Below the pieces are notes generated by a model. That model worked only from the letters and a program-made list of their open reading frames with translations, was not told the DNA's origin and did not search any database. A DNA stretch of 42,899 bases from Streptomyces graminilatus (GTDB lineage Bacteria; Actinomycetota; Actinomycetes; Streptomycetales; Streptomycetaceae). This document shows positions 8,193 through 14,603 of the stretch, one piece after another. The position numbers and the translations under genes were made by a program. Location of the stretch: contig NZ_LIQQ01000049.1 in the NCBI RefSeq assembly GCF_001418565.1, positions 149-43,047 on the forward strand, given 5' to 3'. Position 1 is the stretch's first letter, and each line of letters starts with the position of its first letter.

Positions 8193-8727
8193 AAGGTTCC
8201 GTCGCGGACCCTGCCGTGGAGCGGCCGGTGGCACCGGAGCCCGCGCCCCGGGCATGATCCCTCTCGGCCTCTCGGCCTCTCGGCCTCTCGGCCTCTCGGC
8301 GGCCCGGGGGCGCAGACTGGCCGTGGGCGGCTGGGACTGGCCTCGACCTGCCTCTGCAGCCCTGACCGGTTCCGACGGACTCGACCGGTCTCGACAGCCC
8401 TGACCGGTCTCGACAGGCCTGGGCCGGCCCTGACGGGCTTCGACGGCCCTGACCGGTCCCGACTGGCCCTGGGCGGCTCGGACTGGCCTCGACCGGCTCG
8501 GACTGGCCTCGACGGCCCTAGCCGGTTCCGACGGCCCTGACCGGCCTCCGCAGCCCTGACCGGCCTCCGCAGCCCTGACCGGCCTCGACCGGCCCTGACC
8601 GGCCTCGACCGGCCCTGACCGGCCAGGACGGCCTCGACCGGCCAGGACGGCCTCGACCGGCCAGGACGGCCTCGACCGGCCAGGACGGCCCCGACCGGCG
8701 TCGGGAGCCCGACCGGCCCTGGGCGGC
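8193..8727. repeat. tandem-repeat zone (CTCTCGGC x5; degenerate 19-20 bp units)
   Basis: No gene is seen in these 535 bases. It holds five perfect CTCTCGGC units (8261-8300), then some 350 bases of imperfect repeats built on GACCGGCCTCGACCGGCCCT-like units. Two copies of a 19-bp unit CCTCCGCAGCCCTGACCGG lie near 8545-8585, and about four copies of the 19-bp unit GGCCAGGACGGCCTCGACC lie at 8621-8696. The zone ends at the pxpC stop codon. It may serve as a terminator-like or simply expanding junk region; the sequence itself does not decide. Confidence 0.85.
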
Positions 8728-9597
8728 TCAGCGCCGGCGCGCGGGTACGAATCTGACCGGTGTGCCCGGTGTCGCCTGGGCCGCGGCGTGCAGGTCGGTG
8801 GTGCGTGCGACGGCGATCACCGGATAGCCGCCGGTGGTGGGATGGTCGGCGAGGAAGACCACCGGTCTGCCGTCCGGCGGGACCTGGACCGCGCCCAGGA
8901 CCATGCCCTCGCTGGGGAGTTCACCGGAGTGGGCCCGCTCCAGGGCGGGGCCCTCGGTGCGCAGCCCGATGCGGTTGCTCGCCGACGACACCCGGTACGT
9001 GGACGCGGTGAAGGCCCGCAGCGCCGCCGGTGTGAACCAGTCGTCGCGCGGTCCCATGGTCACCCGGAGCACGAGTTCCGCCGGGGGCGCGGGCTGCGGA
9101 ACGACGTCCACGCGTGCGTGCCCGCCGATCACGTCCCCCAGGGGCAGCGTCGCGCCGTCCGTGAGCGGCGGCGGGCCCAGGCCGGACAGCAGGTCGGTGG
9201 AGCGGCTGCCCAGCACGGGCTCGACGGCGACTCCGCCGGAGACGGCCACGTAACCGCGTACGCCGGACAGGGCCGTTCCGACGTTCAGCAGCGCGCCGGC
9301 GGGCACCCGCACCGCGGCACCCCAGGCCACCGGGCGGCCGTCCACGGTGACCGGGCAGTGCGCGCCGCCGACCGCGACGGTGACCGGGCAGCACGGGCGC
9401 AGCGCGCAGCCGTTGAGGGTCGTCTCCAGGACAGCGGCCCCGGACGGGTTGCCGACCAGCCGGTTGACGAGCGCCGCGGTGGACGCGTCCAGGGCGCCGG
9501 ACCGGGGCACCCCGAGATGGGCGTGCCCAGGACGCCCCTGGTCCTGCACCGTGGTCAGCGCCCCCGCCCGTACGACGGTGAGCGCACGATTGGTCAC
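8728..9597 (-). CDS. pxpC: 5-oxoprolinase subunit PxpC (biotin-dependent-carboxylase-like, KipA family)
   Basis: A 289-residue subunit of the PxpABC ATP-dependent 5-oxoprolinase, which opens 5-oxo-L-proline to glutamate. Family marks are VVRAGALTTVQDQGRPGHAHLGVPRSGALD near the N-terminus, NPSGAAVLETTLNG, and SNRIGLRTEGPAL then HPTTGGYPVIAVA near the C-terminus. I start it at GTG 9597, which overlaps the pxpB stop (GTGA); the open frame continues upstream but has no homology there. Length fits the family. It is the last gene of the pxpA-pxpB-pxpC operon and is followed by the tandem-repeat zone. Confidence 0.93.
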   Translation of the reverse strand: MTNRALTVVRAGALTTVQDQGRPGHAHLGVPRSGALDASTAALVNRLVGNPSGAAVLETTLNGCALRPCCPVTVAVGGAHCPVTVDGRPVAWGAAVRVPAGALLNVGTALSGVRGYVAVSGGVAVEPVLGSRSTDLLSGLGPPPLTDGATLPLGDVIGGHARVDVVPQPAPPAELVLRVTMGPRDDWFTPAALRAFTASTYRVSSASNRIGLRTEGPALERAHSGELPSEGMVLGAVQVPPDGRPVVFLADHPTTGGYPVIAVARTTDLHAAAQATPGTPVRFVPARRR

Positions 9598-10286
9598 GGG
9601 CCACCCACCGGGACGAAACGGACCCGGGTGCCCGGCGACAGCAGCGCGGCGGGCACGCGCGTGTGGTCCCACAGGACCGCGCCCGTCGTACCGATCAACT
9701 GCCAGCCGCCCGGCGACGAACGCGGGTACACGCCCGTGTACGGGCCGGCCAGTGCCACGGCACCGGCCGGCACGGACGTACGCGGAGTGGCCCTGCGCGG
9801 CACCTCGTAGCGCGCCGGGAGCCCGGTGAGGTAGCCGAAGCCGGGCGCGAAACCGCAGAAGGCGACCCGGAACTCGGTGGCCGCGTGAATGCGCCCCACC
9901 GCCTCCTCGGAGACGCCCCAGAGGGCGGCGATGTCGGCGACGTCCGGGCCGTCGTAGCGGACCGTGAGTTCGATGACCTCCTGGCTGGGAGGGGGCGCCG
10001 GGGGCAGTTCGGAGGCGGCCAGTTCGGAAGCCAGCCGGGCGGGATCGGCGAGGCCGTCCAGGAGGACTGTCCGGGCCGCGGGGACGATCTCCCTCACCGC
10101 CAGCGTGCCTTCCGCGCGGCGGCGCAGCAGTTCGGTGTGCAGGGCCTGGGCCTGTTCGCCGGAGGCGACCTCGACCAGCAGAGCGTCGTCGCCGACGGGC
10201 AGCGCCCTCATCCCGCGCACAGCGCCGCTCGTACCACCAGCCCCGCTCGTACCGCTCGTATCGCCCATACCGCTCGTACCGCTCAT
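9594..10286 (-). CDS. pxpB: 5-oxoprolinase subunit PxpB (KipI family)
   Basis: A 230-residue subunit of 5-oxoprolinase. Typical motifs are MRALPVGDDALLVEV, EIVPAARTVLLDG, VRYDGPDVADIA, the signature FCGFAPGFGYLTGLP, VPRRATPRTSVPAGAVALAG and TGVYPRSSPGGWQLIG. The ATG at 10286 overlaps the pxpA stop (ATGA). The first 25 or so residues are a low-complexity Ser-Gly-Thr run encoded by imperfect CCGCTCGTA repeats and are not part of the usual domain; Met26 (MRALPVG) would be the conventional start. It acts in a complex with PxpA and PxpC in the cytoplasm. Confidence 0.93.
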   Translation of the reverse strand: MSGTSGMGDTSGTSGAGGTSGAVRGMRALPVGDDALLVEVASGEQAQALHTELLRRRAEGTLAVREIVPAARTVLLDGLADPARLASELAASELPPAPPPSQEVIELTVRYDGPDVADIAALWGVSEEAVGRIHAATEFRVAFCGFAPGFGYLTGLPARYEVPRRATPRTSVPAGAVALAGPYTGVYPRSSPGGWQLIGTTGAVLWDHTRVPAALLSPGTRVRFVPVGGP

Positions 10287-11035
10287 ACGAAGGCCTCCAC
10301 ACGGACGCCCGATGCCTCAAGGCGCTCGCGGACCCGGCGGGCCAGGTCCACCGCGCCGGGCGTGTCGCCGTGGACGCACAGCGAGCGGGCGCGGATCGCC
10401 AGGGGCGTCCCCAGATGCGAGGCGACGACGCCCGTCCGGGCGAGGGTCACGGAACGGACCACGACGGACTCCGGGTCGGTGACCAGCGCCCCGTCCTGGC
10501 CGCGCGGCACAAGCGTGGCCTCCTCGGTGTACCCGCGGTCGGCGAACGCCTCCGGGACGGCCGGGAGGCCCGCCGCCCCGGCCAGCTCCAGCAGACGCGA
10601 ACCGGGCGGCCCGAGCACCGACAGCCCCTTGCCTGCCAGAAGCACGCCGGCGATCACCGCCGCCGCCTGCTCCGCGTCGCGCACGACGCGGTTGTAGAGC
10701 GCGCCGTGCGGCTTGACGTAGGACACGCGCGTGCCCGCCGCGCGCGCGAAGACCTCAAGGGCGCCGATCTGGTAGGCCACCTCCGCCGCCAGTTCGTCGG
10801 GCGGCACGTCCATCGCGCGCCGCCCGAAGCCCGCGAGGTCGTGGTAGGAGACCTGGGCGCCGATCCGTACGCCGCGCTCGGCCGCCAGTTCACACACCCG
10901 CCGCATGGTGACCGCGTCCCCGGCGTGGAAGCCGCAGGCCACGTTGGCGCTGGTGACGACGGACAGCAACTGTTCGTCGTCGGTCAGCCGCCAGCGACCG
11001 AAGCCCTCGCCGAGGTCGGCGTTGAGGTCGATCAT
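10283..11035 (-). CDS. pxpA: 5-oxoprolinase subunit PxpA (LamB/YcsF family)
   Basis: A 250-residue subunit of 5-oxoprolinase. It begins MIDLNADLGEGFGRW, and has ANVACGFHAGD and YVKPHGALYN, all hallmark blocks of the LamB/YcsF family, plus the C-terminal LCVHGDTPGA. I chose ATG 11035 because the homology starts there and GGAG lies eight bases upstream; the longer frame to 11122 would run through the promoter. First gene of pxpABC; the three genes overlap by four bases each, so expression is coupled. A divergent GntR/FCD regulator and a palindrome in the promoter suggest substrate-responsive control. Confidence 0.95.
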   Translation of the reverse strand: MIDLNADLGEGFGRWRLTDDEQLLSVVTSANVACGFHAGDAVTMRRVCELAAERGVRIGAQVSYHDLAGFGRRAMDVPPDELAAEVAYQIGALEVFARAAGTRVSYVKPHGALYNRVVRDAEQAAAVIAGVLLAGKGLSVLGPPGSRLLELAGAAGLPAVPEAFADRGYTEEATLVPRGQDGALVTDPESVVVRSVTLARTGVVASHLGTPLAIRARSLCVHGDTPGAVDLARRVRERLEASGVRVEAFV

Positions 11036-11092
11036 CTTCCGGACTCCTGTCACGCTCGGGTCGGGCGACGCGGTACTGCTCGTCGCGTTACT

Positions 11093-11122
11093 ACCGTAGG
11101 GGATCGTTGAACGATCCTTCAA
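11093..11122 (-). promoter_or_regulatory. predicted pxpA promoter with palindromic operator in the spacer
   Basis: On the minus strand TTGAAG (11122-11117) and TACGGT (11098-11093) form a -35/-10 pair with an 18-base spacer. The perfect palindrome GGATCGTT-G-AACGATCC at 11101-11117 (8-bp arms, written on the plus strand) fills that spacer. A protein bound there would block RNA polymerase. The natural candidate is the adjacent GntR/FCD protein. The palindrome is directly visible; the promoter and the binding are inference. Confidence 0.55.
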
Positions 11123-11130
11123 TGCTCGTG

Positions 11131-11166
11131 TTGTTTCGTTCCCTTCTCTGCGATTGAATTCCGGGC
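11131..11166 (+). promoter_or_regulatory. predicted leaderless promoter of the GntR regulator
   Basis: TTGTTT (11131-11136), a 17-base spacer, and TTGAAT (11154-11159) end seven bases before the ATG at 11167. No ribosome-binding site precedes the ATG, so the transcript probably starts at the start codon. The pxp operator palindrome lies 14 bases upstream of the -35, so autoregulation is possible. Confidence 0.4.
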
Positions 11167-11862
11167 ATGGCAGAGCAGTTGACGGGACTGGCCGACGACC
11201 GCGCGCTCCTCGGGCGCACCAGCACCGCCGAGCGGGTGTCGGACATCCTCCGGAGCCGTATCGCCGACGGGTACTTCCCGCCCGGGACCCGGCTCTCCGA
11301 GGACAGCATCGGCGGGGCCCTCGGCGTCTCCCGCAACACGCTGCGCGAGGCGTTCCGGCTGCTCACGCACGAACGCCTGCTGATCCACGAGCTCAACAGA
11401 GGCGTCTTCGTACGGGTTCTCACGGTCGAGGACGTCGAGGACATCTACCGCACCCGCGCCCTCGTCGAGTGCGCCGTGGTCCGCGGCCTCGGTGAGCCGC
11501 CGTACGCCCTCGAGAACCTCGCCGCCGCCGTCGAGGAAGGGCGGCGCGCGGCGCGCGACGGTGACTGGAAAGAGCTGGGGACGGCGAACATCCACTTCCA
11601 CGGCCGACTCGTCGCGCTGGCCGGCAGCGCGCGCACCGACGAACTGATGCGCAGCGTCTTCGCCGAGCTGCGCCTCGCCTTCCACCTCGCGGACGACCCG
11701 CGACGGCTGCACGAGCCCTACCTCGCCCGCAACGAGGAGATACTCCGGGCCCTCCAGGCGGGCGACCGGGAGCGGGCCGAGGGGCTGCTTTCGGTCTATC
11801 TCGACGACTCGCTCGAACGGGTGGTCGAGGTGTACCGGCGGCGGGTCGGCGCGGACGGGTAG
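11167..11862 (+). CDS. GntR-family regulator, FCD (FadR) subfamily
   Basis: A 231-residue regulator. The N-terminal winged helix (about residues 17-85) contains RSRIADGYFPPGTRLSEDSIGGALGVSRNTLREAFRLLTHERL, the GntR consensus. The C-terminal all-helical FCD domain includes DIYRTRALVECAVVRGL and NIHFHGRLVALAGS, the latter with His residues in the usual metal/ligand pocket. It is divergent from pxpABC, with 131 bp between the start codons. That arrangement and the palindrome in the pxp promoter suggest it represses pxpABC and is released by 5-oxoproline or a related acid; the ligand is inferred from context only. Confidence 0.9.
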   Translation: MAEQLTGLADDRALLGRTSTAERVSDILRSRIADGYFPPGTRLSEDSIGGALGVSRNTLREAFRLLTHERLLIHELNRGVFVRVLTVEDVEDIYRTRALVECAVVRGLGEPPYALENLAAAVEEGRRAARDGDWKELGTANIHFHGRLVALAGSARTDELMRSVFAELRLAFHLADDPRRLHEPYLARNEEILRALQAGDRERAEGLLSVYLDDSLERVVEVYRRRVGADG

Positions 11863-11956
11863 GCGGTACGGGGTTCGGGGGACCCGCGCTGCCGCGCAGG
11901 TCGCGAACGGCACGGTGGCGGGCGGACAGCGGGTCGCTTCTGAGTCGTTTGGGCCG

Positions 11957-11979
11957 TTGTCAGACCGAGGACCTAGTCT
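11957..11979 (+). promoter_or_regulatory. DNA-damage-type (PafBC / RecA-independent) promoter before the SMC operon
   Basis: TTGTCAGAC (11957-11965), exactly eight bases, then TAGTCT (11974-11979). This matches the actinobacterial RecA-independent damage promoter, TTGTCRGTG-N8-TAnnnT, with differences only in the last two bases of the first block. Seven bases separate the -10 from the GTG start at 11987, so the message is probably leaderless. A chance match is unlikely at this position but cannot be excluded. Confidence 0.6.
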
Positions 11980-11986
11980 GTGCACC

Positions 11987-13513
11987 GTGACTTCGCCTGC
12001 ATCGACGGACAGCGTTCCGCCCCAGCTCAGCGCGGGGCCGCGCCCCGCTCCGGGCCCGGCCGCCGACGAGGGACTGGCGCGGCGGCTGCGCGCGCTCGCC
12101 TGCACCGCCCCGCTCCACGACCTGGACGCGCGCAAGGCGAATCTCGCGGGCGAGTACTCGGTGTACGGCATGGCGGAGGTGGCCCTCTCGGCCATCGACC
12201 TGGTCACCCTGAACATGGACTTCGACACCGGCGCCGACCACGAGCAGATCGTCGCCCGCCTCGTCCCGCGCATCGCCGCCCAGGCCCCGCGGCGGCCCGG
12301 CACCGAGCACGAGCGCGTCGCCCGCTGGGTCCTGGAGAACCTGATCAACGTCGGCAGCGTCGACCGCGGCTTCCGCGCCGTGTACGGCACGTTCGCGCCG
12401 GACGGCACATATGTACGCCGTGACTACGACTTCAAGCTGATCGAAGAGGTCCCGGGGTACGGCGGAGGCGTCTACCTCCGTACGACGGACGAGGCGGTCA
12501 ACGTACTCGTCGGTGCCCTCGACACCGATGTCACCAGCGCCCAGATCGCCGCCGAGGTCAAGCTGGAGGTGCTGATCAGCCGGGGCCGGCTGGCGGACGC
12601 CCAGCTCGCCGCGGAGCAGGCCCGCTACCGGACCGTGCAGTACTCGGAGACCCTGCGCAGAGCGCTGGACGCGACCCGGCGGAACGTACGCGCGGTGGAC
12701 TGGCTCCAGACCGTCCCCGACATGATCGCCGAGGCACTCGACCACGTCGCCGACCGGTACCGCCACGAGAACGCGATCCTGACCAACATCCGCAAGGCCC
12801 GTGACGAGTCCGAGGACCCGGAGCAGAAGCGGCGCGCCGCCGAACTCGTCGACATCGTGAAGGACTGCATCCGGCGGCACACGCTGCTCCAGTCCCGGCT
12901 CCTGGAGGCGGGGCCGCTGTTCCGCGCGGAGCAGGACCGGCAGGCCTTCGCGACCCCGATGACGTCCTCGGGTACGGACCTGTACGGCCATCTGATGGCC
13001 CCGGTGCTGCCGTTGCCCCTCGCGGAGGCGGTACGGGTCACGGACGCGTTCTTCGCGCGCGGGACGGGATTCCGTACGCCGGTGTCGGTCCGGGTCGGCG
13101 ACCTGGTCGACATATTGCTGACACCTCCGGTGGAGCGGGAGCATCTCGGGGCGGAGATGCCGGAACCGGACCTGATCGCCACGCCGGACGACAGCCGCTT
13201 CAGCGAGGAGCAGCTGGCGGCGGCGATGGAGCTGCTGGATCTGCCGGCGGACGCCCCCCGGCGGCTGTCGGGACTGCTGGCGCAGGCGCGCCTGCTGGAT
13301 CCGGAACTTCCTTATCTGGTCGCCCTGTTGGCCGTGCACGCGGCGAGTCCGCCGGTCGGGACGGCCTATCGGCAGGGCGAGGAGAAGCTGTTGTTCGCCG
13401 TCGACGACGGGACGGAGCTGGACGATCCGGAGTTCGGTGGTGCGGATCTGATCGTGGGGATGGCGTTGCTGGACGCGGTGGGGATGGCCGCGGGGCGGTT
13501 GGAGGCGGCGTGA
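11987..13513 (+). CDS. kleisin-like subunit of a MukBEF/Wadjet-type SMC complex (JetA/MukF-like)
   Basis: A 508-residue, mostly helical protein starting at GTG 11987. The N-terminal third looks like a winged-helix region (AEVALSAIDLVTLNMDFD, then RVARWVLENLINVG and the strand pair VRRDYDFKLIEEVPGYGGGVYLRTTDEAVNVLVGAL). The middle (about residues 190-320) is a long helical stretch (KLEVLISRGRLADAQLAAEQAR, ETLRRALDATRRNVRAVDW, ILTNIRKARDESEDPEQKRRA), as in MukF/JetA. A second helical/winged region follows at about 380-470. Length and first position in an F-E-B gene order match MukF and JetA. Homology is judged from architecture and context, not from a strong motif. It would bridge the two heads of the SMC dimer. 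A damage-type promoter lies directly in front. Confidence 0.6.
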   Translation: MTSPASTDSVPPQLSAGPRPAPGPAADEGLARRLRALACTAPLHDLDARKANLAGEYSVYGMAEVALSAIDLVTLNMDFDTGADHEQIVARLVPRIAAQAPRRPGTEHERVARWVLENLINVGSVDRGFRAVYGTFAPDGTYVRRDYDFKLIEEVPGYGGGVYLRTTDEAVNVLVGALDTDVTSAQIAAEVKLEVLISRGRLADAQLAAEQARYRTVQYSETLRRALDATRRNVRAVDWLQTVPDMIAEALDHVADRYRHENAILTNIRKARDESEDPEQKRRAAELVDIVKDCIRRHTLLQSRLLEAGPLFRAEQDRQAFATPMTSSGTDLYGHLMAPVLPLPLAEAVRVTDAFFARGTGFRTPVSVRVGDLVDILLTPPVEREHLGAEMPEPDLIATPDDSRFSEEQLAAAMELLDLPADAPRRLSGLLAQARLLDPELPYLVALLAVHAASPPVGTAYRQGEEKLLFAVDDGTELDDPEFGGADLIVGMALLDAVGMAAGRLEAA

Positions 13514-13534
13514 TGTGGCTGAGGATGTCGCTCG

Positions 13535-13617
13535 GGCGCGGGTCCGTCGTGGGTTGTCGCGCCCGCGCGGCGGAGCCGCACATGTCACAGCCCCGCGCCC
13601 CCATAGGGGCGCTTGTC
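13535..13617. repeat. Streptomyces-type intergenic repeat with two hairpins inside the SMC operon
   Basis: The 142-bp gap between the kleisin-like and MukE-like genes carries GCGGC-GGA-GCCGC (13567-13579) and GCGCCCC-CATA-GGGGCGC (13595-13612). The text around them (GGTTGTCGCGC..., CCCCGCGCCCC...AGGGGCGC) resembles a short palindromic repeat scattered between genes in many Streptomyces. It could attenuate transcription or mark an mRNA processing site. Confidence 0.5.
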
Positions 13618-13655
13618 CGCCCGTCCGATTATCAGAACCCCAAGGAGCCCCAGCC

Positions 13656-14540
13656 GTGAACGAGTCGGTCGACCGGAGCGAGCCGGAGACTGTTGGCGCG
13701 CCGGCCGCCGCCGCTGTCATCACTCCCGCCGATGCCGCCGACGCCGCGCGGCTTGTCGCCTTCGGGCTTCAGGCCAAGTTGCAGGCCGCGCGGGACCAGG
13801 AGTACGCCGAGTTGCTGCGGCGGTACCGCGAGGACCCGGCGTTCGCCCGGCTCGCCGACGCCGTCGCCGCCGGACTGGGGCTGGTCGTGCTGGAGGTGTC
13901 CCCGCGCGCGGGGATGGCGGTGACCGCCGCCGAGGACTCCGTCTTCGCCGTGCGGATGGGGGACTACGCCCGTCGTACGTCCGCCGACGGCTCGGACCGT
14001 TTCCTGCACGGGCTCGCCCATCTCGCCGTCGCCGCCATGGCGTTCCCGCGCCCCGAGGATCTCGCCGACGACGGCTACATCGGGCGCGTCACCGTCAACG
14101 GGGTCGAGGCCTTCGTACGGCAGGCCTGCCGGCGGCTGGAGGAGCGGGCCGAGGCACAGGGCGAGAACACCGACCCGGTCAGCGACGCCCCGGGACTCGA
14201 GTCCGCCTGGCGGATCTGGATGCGGCGCAGCGCGACGGGGGCCACCAAGGACGCGCGGAGACCGGCCGGTTCGACGACCGGCATCGTCGGCAAGGCCGTC
14301 GTGTTCCTCACCGACTCCGGTTTCCTCCAGCGCACGGGCGACGACAACGGCGGCACGTACCGGACGACGGCCCGCTACCAGCTCCAGGTCCGGGACATGG
14401 CGGGCAACGCCGCCATGGCCGAACTGCTGGAACTGGGCATCGTGCCGGTCACCGACGGGACACCGACGCTGCTGCCCGCCGAGGACACCGACGACCTGGA
14501 CCTGGTGGCCGACGCCGGACTGCCCTTCCACCACTCCTGA
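13656..14540 (+). CDS. MukE/JetB-like accessory subunit of the SMC complex
   Basis: A 294-residue protein starting at GTG 13656 with AAGGAG about nine bases upstream; the longer frame from 13515 lies over the intergenic repeat and is rejected. Residues 1-60 include an Ala-rich helix (ADAADAARLVAFGLQAKLQAARDQEYAELLRRY). A mixed domain follows (GLGLVVLEVSPRAGMAVTAAEDSVFAV). At about residues 205-255 there is a winged-helix-like unit (VGKAVVFLTDSGFLQRTGDDNGGTYRTTARYQLQVRDMA). Size and position between a kleisin-like gene and an SMC gene are those of MukE, MksE and JetB, which bind the kleisin and DNA. It ends 63 bp before the SMC gene. Assignment rests mainly on gene order. Confidence 0.6.
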   Translation: MNESVDRSEPETVGAPAAAAVITPADAADAARLVAFGLQAKLQAARDQEYAELLRRYREDPAFARLADAVAAGLGLVVLEVSPRAGMAVTAAEDSVFAVRMGDYARRTSADGSDRFLHGLAHLAVAAMAFPRPEDLADDGYIGRVTVNGVEAFVRQACRRLEERAEAQGENTDPVSDAPGLESAWRIWMRRSATGATKDARRPAGSTTGIVGKAVVFLTDSGFLQRTGDDNGGTYRTTARYQLQVRDMAGNAAMAELLELGIVPVTDGTPTLLPAEDTDDLDLVADAGLPFHHS

Positions 14541-14603
14541 CGGCGGCTCCGGCTCCCCGCACACCCAACCCGACAACTCCCTTACGACTACGAGAGTCCC
14601 GCC

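Noticed and set aside
8261..8696. Tandem repeats considered as a CRISPR array
   Set aside because: Units are directly adjacent with no unique spacers and no cas genes nearby.
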